Origin: Mageeibacillus sp. UBA1193
GTDB lineage: Bacteria > Bacillota > Clostridia > Saccharofermentanales > Saccharofermentanaceae
Direction of reading: 5' to 3'
Assembly: GCA_002310155.1 (NCBI GenBank)
Contig: DBYF01000055.1
Span: 1,797-15,874, forward strand
Length of the DNA: 14,078 nucleotides
Shown here piece after piece: positions 1-6,631 of this stretch (within the stretch, counting starts at the first letter, position 1; the number at the start of each line of letters is the position of its first letter). Below the pieces are notes generated by a model. The model worked only from the letters and a program-made list of their open reading frames with translations. It was not told where the DNA came from and made no database searches. The position numbers and the translations under genes were made by a program.

Positions 1-1067
1 CTGATCTCATGGGACATATCGGCGAGGAAACGGCTCTTCGCTTTACTTGCTTCATCAGCCGCCTGCTTCTCCAGACGAAGTACTTTCTCGGCATATTCCT
101 GCTGCTGCTTACTGTACTTATCCAGAACATATGCCAGGACCACGGCGATCGTTCCGCCGATAAGTGCGGCGACACCCGCTGCGATCAGGTAGCTTCTGAC
201 CAGTCCGCCAAGACCCTTCTTCATCTCGGCCTTACTTGTCGCAATACCGACATGCCATCCGCTGTTTTTCATCTTGGAAACAACGATCCCGCGGGTCACT
301 CCGTCGTAGTCTTCGACGTACACCGTCTCGTCGGAATCAGTACGCATATTGGCAACTACATCCGCGTATGGAGCATCCGGGACCTGCATGATTCCGATTG
401 GATCACCGGTAAAATTATATGCCTCGTTCGGATGCACGATCACACTCATATTCTGGTCTACGAGGAACGCGTAACTGTCATCTGCCACATCCGCGTCCGC
501 AATAATATTGACCAGCACATCAACGAAGATATCCGCCGCGATAATGCCCTTCAGTTCACCATCCGCACGGACCGCCTTCGAGATCGTAATGATCGGGGCT
601 TTCGTATCCGAGTCCATGTATGGTGCAGAGTAATAGATCTCATTCGTTTCCGCCGCGACTGTATACCAGTCACGTTCATGGGAGAAATCGACAGTCCCGT
701 CCGCGACGAAGTCCGACGCGCACGCCATCGTATTATCCGGGAAAGTAAAGTAGATATCGTAGATGTAGCCCTTCGTATTCAGGCTGTCGTAAACAGATTT
801 CAGATAATCATGAAAAAACGCCCAGTCCTGGTCGAAGAACCTGCTGTACTCGATATTGGCAGCAAGCGTATCGACGATCGTGGCGTTTCCGTTCAACCAT
901 GTGGTAAGTTCCTGCGCGTATTTATCGGCTGCGACGCGGTATTTCTCTTCCGACTGTGTAAAGACACTCTGCTTCGCTCTACGGTAACTGATAACAGAAA
1001 GCAGACCTGTACTGATCAGAACGACCAGTACGATCACAATCGTCAACCTGACACGGAATCTTCTCAT
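1..1067 (-). CDS. dCache-domain sensor histidine kinase, N-terminal part (cut by window edge)
   Basis: This is an inner-membrane receptor kinase that should phosphorylate itself in response to an extracellular ligand and pass the phosphate to a response regulator. The visible 355 residues read: short basic N-terminus, TM1 about 8-28, extracellular dCache domain about 40-285, TM2 about 291-315, a coiled linker rich in Q, E and K, then the H-box ADMSHEI with His353 as the likely phospho-acceptor. The kinase ATPase domain, and any receiver domain, lie beyond position 1. There is no room for a classic HAMP domain between TM2 and the H-box. The dCache part carries R132, W134, Y135, Y150, D152 and D179, which resembles the amino-acid-binding signature known in dCache receptors. 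The start at 1067 is the only ATG/GTG/TTG between an in-frame stop upstream and the basic segment before TM1, but it has only a weak ribosome site. Kinase identity is firm; the ligand is inference. Confidence 0.9.
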   Translation of the reverse strand, partial: MRRFRVRLTIVIVLVVLISTGLLSVISYRRAKQSVFTQSEEKYRVAADKYAQELTTWLNGNATIVDTLAANIEYSRFFDQDWAFFHDYLKSVYDSLNTKGYIYDIYFTFPDNTMACASDFVADGTVDFSHERDWYTVAAETNEIYYSAPYMDSDTKAPIITISKAVRADGELKGIIAADIFVDVLVNIIADADVADDSYAFLVDQNMSVIVHPNEAYNFTGDPIGIMQVPDAPYADVVANMRTDSDETVYVEDYDGVTRGIVVSKMKNSGWHVGIATSKAEMKKGLGGLVRSYLIAAGVAALIGGTIAVVLAYVLDKYSKQQQEYAEKVLRLEKQAADEASKAKSRFLADMSHEI

Positions 1068-1078
1068 ACCCCAACTAC

Positions 1079-1104
1079 CGGTGCACGCCCCTCCGCATAC
1101 ACCG
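1079..1104 (-). promoter_or_regulatory. Stem-loop displaying a Shine-Dalgarno-like GGAGGG ahead of the sensor kinase
   Basis: In the minus-strand RNA the arms at 1104-1095 and 1088-1079 can form ten consecutive pairs, two of them G-U, around a six-base loop GGAGGG at 1094-1089. The loop is the only strong ribosome-binding sequence near the kinase start but sits 21 nt from the ATG, too far for normal use. Near the ATG there is only a weak GGGG. It may be a translational control element; pairing is seen directly, function is inference. Confidence 0.45.
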
Positions 1105-1180
1105 AACCGCCTTTACTTCGCTTACCCTCTTTTCTGCCCCTTACACCCCCGCGTGACACACGGCAGAATTCGATAGAGTA

Positions 1181-1189
1181 ATTGTATCA
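1181..1189 (-). promoter_or_regulatory. Candidate extended -10 promoter of the sensor kinase gene
   Basis: The minus strand reads TGATACAAT, a TGn-extended -10 element. It would start transcription near 1174, giving a leader of about 107 nt before the kinase ATG. No good -35 box lies at 16-18 bp; a TTGAAA sits too far upstream (about 27 bp from TACAAT). The rest of 1068-1392 holds no gene that I can support. Confidence 0.45.
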
Positions 1190-1347
1190 TAGAGCGCCCT
1201 TCACCTTCTATCATTTCAAGCCCCGAAATAGTGTGTTTTTCGGAACTTTTTGCCTTATTCCGTTTACATAAAATTCATATTTACAAAAGGGATTTAGATT
1301 ATTCCCCCGACTCCCCCTTTCCACTATGCAGAAACAGCGGAGATCCG

Positions 1348-1356
1348 TGATATAAT
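1348..1356 (+). promoter_or_regulatory. Extended -10 promoter for the hypothetical/TSCPD gene pair
   Basis: TGATATAAT is a perfect TATAAT with the TGn extension and no convincing -35 box. It lies 36 bp ahead of the ATG at 1393, so the leader would be about 30 nt and includes the GGAGGG ribosome binding site at 1381-1386. Confidence 0.7.
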
Positions 1357-1392
1357 CAAAGGAAGAATTCCAATGAGACAGGAGGGAGTACC

Positions 1393-1974
1393 ATGAAGAA
1401 ATTCGAGATCACTGCCGTTCTGGAAGAAGCCTGCCGACAGACTCTTCTCTGCCGTATGTTCTTAAAGGCCGATCCGAACTGTTACAGCTGTTTTCCGATC
1501 AAGTCCAGCGAGGAACTGTTCCTTTACATGGATGAACAGGATTTCCGTCTCGACGGATACGTCGTCCGCCGCATGAAGGATATCGTCGAGATCAACTCCA
1601 AGGTGGATCTGACGAATGACATCCTCGAGAGCGAAGGCGTAACAGCACAGGTCAAGAAACTCGATATCGACATTACCTCCTGGGAGGGCGTGCTCTCCTA
1701 TCTTACCCACAACCGTCTCAACGCGATCTTCGAGTCCGAAGACAGAAACAGCGGGAACATCGACTTCGTGATCGGCCGCATCGAGAAAAGAGATGACCGT
1801 TACATCTACGTCCGTGCTTTTGACACCGATGGAAAATGGGATGATAAAGCGACGAGGATCGCTTTTGCCGGTCTGATCTCCATCTCTTTCGGGACGAGAT
1901 ATGTGGAGGTCTTCAGCAAATATCTGCCTCCCTGCCCTGTGGAGCGCGATATCTCCATCCTTCCCAAGACATAA
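1393..1974 (+). CDS. Uncharacterised 193-residue protein, possibly two small beta-barrel domains
   Basis: I do not recognise a named function. It begins with ATG seven bases after a GGAGGG ribosome site and about 37 bp after a good extended -10 promoter, so expression looks real. There is no signal peptide or membrane segment; it should be cytoplasmic. The C-terminal half, about 108-178, reads as alternating beta strands with the pattern IGRIEKRDDRYIYVRAFD, then DGKWDD and FGTRYVEVFSKYL. The N-terminal half, about 18-70, has a looser copy of the same plan (FRLDGYVVRRMKDIVEI), so I infer a duplicated Sm-like or SH3-like barrel. That fold assignment is inference from strand pattern only. It has five Cys residues (14, 20, 30, 33, 171), with C30 and C33 close together. 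The next gene starts 81 bp downstream on the same strand and may be cotranscribed. Confidence 0.8.
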   Translation: MKKFEITAVLEEACRQTLLCRMFLKADPNCYSCFPIKSSEELFLYMDEQDFRLDGYVVRRMKDIVEINSKVDLTNDILESEGVTAQVKKLDIDITSWEGVLSYLTHNRLNAIFESEDRNSGNIDFVIGRIEKRDDRYIYVRAFDTDGKWDDKATRIAFAGLISISFGTRYVEVFSKYLPPCPVERDISILPKT

Positions 1975-2055
1975 GCGGAAAGCCCCGGAATTCGCCGTTT
2001 GTAACACTGTTACACGAAAGATCTACCTATACGAAAAGCACTGGAGGACATTAAA

Positions 2056-2310
2056 ATGCACTATACTTATCGACCCAGCGACGTCTGCTCTACTAAGATC
2101 GATTTCGAGATCAACGACGGTGTGATCACCAATGTCGTTTTCACAAACGGATGTAACGGCAATCTCAAAGCGATCGGAAAACTCGTTGACGGATGGACCG
2201 CGGATGATATCGCGGACAAGCTTCTCGGCAACACCTGCGGATTCAGGCCGACTTCCTGCGCCGACCAGCTCGCGAAAGCCGTTCTGGAAGCGAAGGCTTC
2301 CGAGAAGTAA
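2056..2310 (+). CDS. Small TSCPD-domain protein (TIGR03905-like, four Cys)
   Basis: This 84-residue protein matches the stand-alone TSCPD family found in many Clostridia, related to the C-terminal domain of some vitamin B12-dependent ribonucleotide reductases. The molecular role of the stand-alone form is not established. Seen directly: Cys11, Cys33 in TNGCNGNL, Cys61 in NTCGF and Cys68 in TSCADQL, the four conserved cysteines that could bind a metal or iron-sulfur centre. The C-terminal TSCADQLAKA is the name-giving motif with Ala in place of Pro. The ATG is preceded by GGAGG at 2042-2046, nine bases away. Its stop codon lies 3 bp from the stop codon of the convergent transglutaminase gene, and no clear terminator is present between them. 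Confidence 0.88.
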   Translation: MHYTYRPSDVCSTKIDFEINDGVITNVVFTNGCNGNLKAIGKLVDGWTADDIADKLLGNTCGFRPTSCADQLAKAVLEAKASEK

Positions 2311-2313
2311 GAC

Positions 2314-4701
2314 TTATACTTTTACTTCATACAGCATTTTCACGGAGACCCGCCGGTACCACGGCTGGGTCTTCTTTGCATTCTGAATACCCAGTTTACC
2401 GCTTTCGATCAGCGCCTTGAGTTCATCGTCAGTGATGCCGTCCTCACTGAACACGGCTTTCTGCGCGATCGTTCTGGCACGCGAATACGGCCGCTTCTTC
2501 CACTTCTTTCCGATCCACGAAAAGTAGTGATAGTATGCTCTTGCGCGGGCGTTGATATTCTTCTGTCGGAAAGCTCTCTTCCACACCGCCGAATATATAG
2601 CGCGGATCAGGATCAGCACCAGAAGGATCCCGCCGATCCACATGAGAAGTTTCCTGTTCTTTGAGAAGAACTTGGAGATACTTCCGTTCTTTCCCTTTTC
2701 TTCCTTAGACTTGTCAGATGCAGTTCCTGTACTTCCGGAGCTCGGGTCAGCAGGTCCTCCCTGTGTGTTTCCGGAAGAGGAAGCAGTAGGATCTTTTTGC
2801 GCAGGCGTAGGTGTCGCATTCCGGCCGGATGTTTTCGGGATCAGATTCAGGCTATCCACTTCACTTGGGATATTATATTCTTTCATGACCGCGTTCACAT
2901 CGAAGTCTGCTGCCACCAGCTTATTTCCCGGTGTCGCATCGCCCATGATCCATCCGAATTCCGGAGAGAAGAATTCGAACCATGCGTGCGCGTCCTTCGT
3001 GGACACGTCATAGGTCACTCCCGACTCATAGATCCCGTCTACCATGTATCCTGAACAGTATCTGGCCGGCACGCCGAGCATACGCAGGAGAATGACCGAA
3101 GTGGACGCATAGTGAACACAGAATCCTGTCGGACTCTCCGTCATGAACCATAAGACGAAGTCCTCGTCCGCAGGAGGAAAATCCGTGTGTTTATCGTAGG
3201 GGTGAAGCTGGCTGACAAACGACGTCACGGCAATGACTTTATCGTAATCCGAGCAGGTGATCCTGCCTTCATAGATATCCATATACCACTCCGGAAGAAT
3301 GCCGCTGTCGAGGATCCCCTCGCGTGTTTCTGCAGGGACATATAGATTCGCTGAATTCACATACTCCAGATACTCCTCTGTCCAGATATCTTCAGATCTT
3401 CTTACCGGAATATTGCCTACCGCGTATTTGTTTTCTGCCGAACCGGTATATCCGGTCCGGGATTGGACATTCAGCGAGATCCTGGAAGGCACATCATCAT
3501 GTCTGCTGCTCATATACCAGTCCGTGTAACAGGGAGGATAACAAAACACGTCAGCAAGCGCTGATCCATCGATGAGAAGCAGGTATGGCGCTTCCACGTA
3601 TTCCGGGTAAATTTCACTGCCATAAATACTGTCACTATCCGGCTCATCTTCAGATAGGAGCCACTCATGTCCTGTATAAGTATTGAGCGTCATATTCCGG
3701 ATATACAGATGACTCGTCGGAGTATAACCGGAAGCCAGTTCATTCTCTCTTCTTGTTACATTCAGTACCGTATAGTCCGGCGGATCGAAATGACCGACCT
3801 GATTCAGCGATTCCATCTCTTGTCGCAAGATATAGATACTGCCGTTCTCATCTTCATGCATGACGATCGAACCCATATAGTTCTGGCTCATATCCTTGAT
3901 CAGTTTATCGAGATCCGATTCAGGCTCTTCACTACTGATCCCGTCTCTCTTGAAGAAATGCTCCAGGCTCTTGAGCTGACGGCTCGCCAGTTCCTGCTTG
4001 TCATAGCCGTTCTGAGGAAACCACAGTCCGACGAGAAATGCCATGCAGAGTGCGGGGATCGCCAGGATGCAGAGTTTTCTGTCACTGTCCACGCGGTTGC
4101 TTTTACGGAGGCTCTGGAAAAAGCACAGAAGGAGCACACCTGCGATCGCAAGTTCGCACCAGATCTGCTTCGGGAATTTATAGTTCAGCGCGACCGACGC
4201 GAATAAGAACGGGATAAAGAAGATCACACTCAGAATGGTGTTCTTTCTTCTCGTGATCACAAAGGATGTAAACAGGACCGGAATGATATTGATCAGAAGA
4301 AGGAATTCTGTCAGAGCGGCTTTCGGATCTTCTGCTTCCACAAACGTGAAAGGAATGGCACGGAAGGTATATCTCTTCAGCGCGAACAGAAGCGTATCCA
4401 TGCCATCCCGGAAACTTGAGGCATGGAAGTAAGTAAGAAGTGCGGGCAAGATAAGCGACAGGAACAGAAGCATTCGAGATACCCATTTTTTCTTCTCCGT
4501 CAGGATATGGATAGACGTAGCAAGAAATGCCATCAGGATCACGCCGGACACGAAGACCGGTTCATTTACCTTAAGAAGGTAAGTACTTGTCAGCATGAGC
4601 GTAAAACTGATGCACAGAAGTGACGTCAGGAATGTTGAGAAGATATAGTTTACCGGCTTAGCGGGTACGTAAGGAGCCGGGATACGATCACTTTTTCTCA
4701 T
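2314..4701 (-). CDS. Membrane-anchored transglutaminase-like protein (TgpA/YebA type)
   Basis: A 795-residue membrane protein whose large outer domain carries a transglutaminase/cysteine-protease-like core. Order: about seven membrane segments in residues 19-228, an extracellular region about 230-685, the catalytic core about 490-595, a Ser/Thr/Pro/Gly-rich linker about 622-665, TM8 about 686-708, and a basic cytoplasmic tail. The triad is visible: Cys528 in PTGFCVHYA, His572 in KDAHAWFE and Asp588 in GDATPG, so the enzyme looks intact. The substrate is not known; proposals for this family include protein crosslinking or cleavage outside the membrane. The gene is last in a MoxR-DUF58-transglutaminase operon. 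Its ATG lies 14 bp inside the DUF58 gene, with a strong AGGAGG about seven bases ahead, so translation is probably coupled. Confidence 0.93.
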   Translation of the reverse strand: MRKSDRIPAPYVPAKPVNYIFSTFLTSLLCISFTLMLTSTYLLKVNEPVFVSGVILMAFLATSIHILTEKKKWVSRMLLFLSLILPALLTYFHASSFRDGMDTLLFALKRYTFRAIPFTFVEAEDPKAALTEFLLLINIIPVLFTSFVITRRKNTILSVIFFIPFLFASVALNYKFPKQIWCELAIAGVLLLCFFQSLRKSNRVDSDRKLCILAIPALCMAFLVGLWFPQNGYDKQELASRQLKSLEHFFKRDGISSEEPESDLDKLIKDMSQNYMGSIVMHEDENGSIYILRQEMESLNQVGHFDPPDYTVLNVTRRENELASGYTPTSHLYIRNMTLNTYTGHEWLLSEDEPDSDSIYGSEIYPEYVEAPYLLLIDGSALADVFCYPPCYTDWYMSSRHDDVPSRISLNVQSRTGYTGSAENKYAVGNIPVRRSEDIWTEEYLEYVNSANLYVPAETREGILDSGILPEWYMDIYEGRITCSDYDKVIAVTSFVSQLHPYDKHTDFPPADEDFVLWFMTESPTGFCVHYASTSVILLRMLGVPARYCSGYMVDGIYESGVTYDVSTKDAHAWFEFFSPEFGWIMGDATPGNKLVAADFDVNAVMKEYNIPSEVDSLNLIPKTSGRNATPTPAQKDPTASSSGNTQGGPADPSSGSTGTASDKSKEEKGKNGSISKFFSKNRKLLMWIGGILLVLILIRAIYSAVWKRAFRQKNINARARAYYHYFSWIGKKWKKRPYSRARTIAQKAVFSEDGITDDELKALIESGKLGIQNAKKTQPWYRRVSVKMLYEVKV

Positions 4702-5593
4702 CGTCCGCCTCCTTCGGTATCTTCATGTTGAGGATCCTCATCACCGCAAGATCCAGGTCACGCTGCGACTGGATCTCAAATGCGATCTCTCTTCTTCTCG
4801 GAGGAAGCACACGGATCTTATGAGGCATTTCCTTTTTCAGGAAGTATTCGGATGTAAAGATCAGTTCTCCCATATTCCTGTCGAAGATATCTCTGTCATA
4901 TTCCAGCTCCAGGAAAACACGGGCATGACCGAAGCACTCCTCCTGCGGTTCTTTTACCAGAAGAGTGTCCTTCTTTGCCGAAGCTTTCCAGTGGATATTC
5001 TTGATCGGATCGCCGAGGAGATAATCACGCACGTCATAGATCTCTGAATAAGGTGACTGGGTCTTCCTAAGGTTCTTCGCCTTAAAGCCGTTCATATCCG
5101 GCATTACATCCGGCATCTGCGGGACCGGCTGGATCACCACTTCACAGGATGATTTCGCCTTCTTTCTTTTCCAGAAAAGGCCGAAAAGATCGTAGATCTT
5201 CACCTTCTCAATATCGAATCGGAAAGCACCGCAATGGGATGTATCTACCGGGATCTTCACGAGGCGGTCCCCATGGATATTGATCTTGCGCTTCGTGACA
5301 TGATCGGTCATCTTCTCCGTCACCGAATAGCGGATACGGATAACGGAGAACATGGAAATGCCGCTCTTTCCCATATCCATAGTGATGGTAGCGTGATCGC
5401 CGATCTTCACATTTCTCGGCGCGGTCAGGCGCACTCTCTTACTTCTCCCGGAAAGAAGGCACATCAGAAGTGCCAGCGGCGGGATCAGAAGGAGAATGAT
5501 CAGACAGTACCACGCGAACCACATCTGATAGAAAGTGAAGAACAGCATGCCACCGAGCAGCGCTAAGATGTAGAGAACCCAGTTCTTGATCAT
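4688..5593 (-). CDS. DUF58 family membrane protein
   Basis: This 301-residue protein has two N-terminal membrane segments (about 5-24 and 28-47), a beta-rich region and the DUF58 signature about 184-215: YDVRDYLLGD, then IHWKASAKKD and LLVKE. The DUF58 region is related to von Willebrand A-like folds and is believed to partner with MoxR ATPases, much as other VWA proteins do; a direct activity is not established. It begins 15 bp after moxR ends, with an AAAGGG ribosome site, and overlaps the transglutaminase start by 14 bp. The three genes in this order form a very common arrangement in bacteria. There is no sign of truncation. Confidence 0.92.
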   Translation of the reverse strand: MIKNWVLYILALLGGMLFFTFYQMWFAWYCLIILLLIPPLALLMCLLSGRSKRVRLTAPRNVKIGDHATITMDMGKSGISMFSVIRIRYSVTEKMTDHVTKRKINIHGDRLVKIPVDTSHCGAFRFDIEKVKIYDLFGLFWKRKKAKSSCEVVIQPVPQMPDVMPDMNGFKAKNLRKTQSPYSEIYDVRDYLLGDPIKNIHWKASAKKDTLLVKEPQEECFGHARVFLELEYDRDIFDRNMGELIFTSEYFLKKEMPHKIRVLPPRRREIAFEIQSQRDLDLAVMRILNMKIPKEADDEKK

Positions 5594-5608
5594 AGTACGT
5601 ACTGCCCT

Positions 5609-6541
5609 TTAGATCTTCGGTGCGGGAATCGACTTTAAGATCTCCTTGGTAATGTCCATCATGCGGCGTTCACTGACTTCCGCTTCCGGAGTCAGCATCA
5701 GACGATGCCCCATGACCGGACCGAAGACAGCCTGCACATCCCCGGGGATCACGTAGTTCCTATGGAAAAGATACGCATAGGATCTGGCCATGGATGTCAG
5801 CGCCAGGGTCGCACGCGGGCTCGCGCCTCTCTCGAGATCCGGATGTGAACGTGTCTTGGTGACCAGTGCAATGATATAGTCGAGCATCTCATCGGAAACA
5901 AATACACGGCTGACCTCTTCCTGCATGATCAGGAGCTCTGTCGCACTGCAGAGGCAGCGTACTGAATTCAGTGGGTTATTACCGTCTTTACGGTCCTCCA
6001 GCATCGCCTTCTCTGCGTCAGGTGCCGGATATCCCATGGAGATACGGATCGCGAATCTGTCCATCTGGGAGTCCGGAAGGAGTGATGTACCGGAAGCACC
6101 GGACGGGTTCTGTGTCGCAAATACTGTGAATGGTTTTGGAAGCGCGTAGGTGTTGCCGTCGACCGTGACCTGACCTTCTTCCATGGCTTCGAGAAGCGCG
6201 GATTGCGTACGGCTCGAAGCACGGTTCAGCTCATCGGCAAGGAAGAGGTTATGGAATACAGAACCCGGCTGATACACCATCGACTGCGAGGTCTTGTCGA
6301 ATACGGAGAATCCGGTGATATCGGACGGAAGTACGTCCGGAGTAAACTGTACTCGTCCGTAATCCAGGCCCATCGCACGTGAGAATGCCAGCGCCATCGT
6401 CGTCTTTCCGACACCCGGCACGTCCTCGATCAGGACATGTCCGCCGGACAGTATTCCGGCCAGTGCCTGAAGGATCACGGCATCCTTTCCGCAGATAACT
6501 CTTCTGATCTCCGCGATGATCGCGTTCGTTCTTTCACTCAT
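5609..6541 (-). CDS. MoxR family AAA+ ATPase
   Basis: A 310-residue cytoplasmic AAA+ ATPase of the MoxR class, presumed chaperone that remodels or activates a partner, probably the DUF58 protein encoded next to it. Visible: Walker A GVGKTT at 43-48 in VPGVGKTTMA, Walker B LFLADE ending at D103-E104 followed by LNRA, sensor-1 Asn145 in FATQNPSG, Arg162 in QMDRF, and a C-terminal lid with the SPRATLAL motif. Length and motifs are normal for the family. The start ATG follows a GGGGAAG ribosome site by about eight bases. It heads the operon and lies 90 bp after the deacetylase stop codon on the same strand, where I see neither a strong terminator nor a convincing promoter (only a weak TTGAAG with a poor -10). 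Confidence 0.95.
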   Translation of the reverse strand: MSERTNAIIAEIRRVICGKDAVILQALAGILSGGHVLIEDVPGVGKTTMALAFSRAMGLDYGRVQFTPDVLPSDITGFSVFDKTSQSMVYQPGSVFHNLFLADELNRASSRTQSALLEAMEEGQVTVDGNTYALPKPFTVFATQNPSGASGTSLLPDSQMDRFAIRISMGYPAPDAEKAMLEDRKDGNNPLNSVRCLCSATELLIMQEEVSRVFVSDEMLDYIIALVTKTRSHPDLERGASPRATLALTSMARSYAYLFHRNYVIPGDVQAVFGPVMGHRLMLTPEAEVSERRMMDITKEILKSIPAPKI

Positions 6542-6631
6542 ATAAACTCTTCCCCGTTTCTTATTACTTAGTGTTCACCCCAGCTTCAATATGCTTTCTA
6601 CCCTTTTCCCCTTTTTGAAAAGCATTCCTTC

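Noticed and set aside
9..1181. A 390-codon plus-strand frame over the sensor kinase
   Set aside because: The minus strand encodes an obvious dCache histidine kinase; the plus-strand product is rich in Asp, Arg and His with no recognisable domain.
1223..1243. CCGAAA/TTTCGG hairpin followed by a T run, as a plus-strand terminator
   Set aside because: The stem is only 6 bp and AT-rich with a nine-base loop, and no plus-strand gene lies upstream of it.
1901..2386. Short plus-strand frames overlapping the hypothetical/TSCPD pair
   Set aside because: They overlap better-supported genes in other frames and have no ribosome sites or domains.
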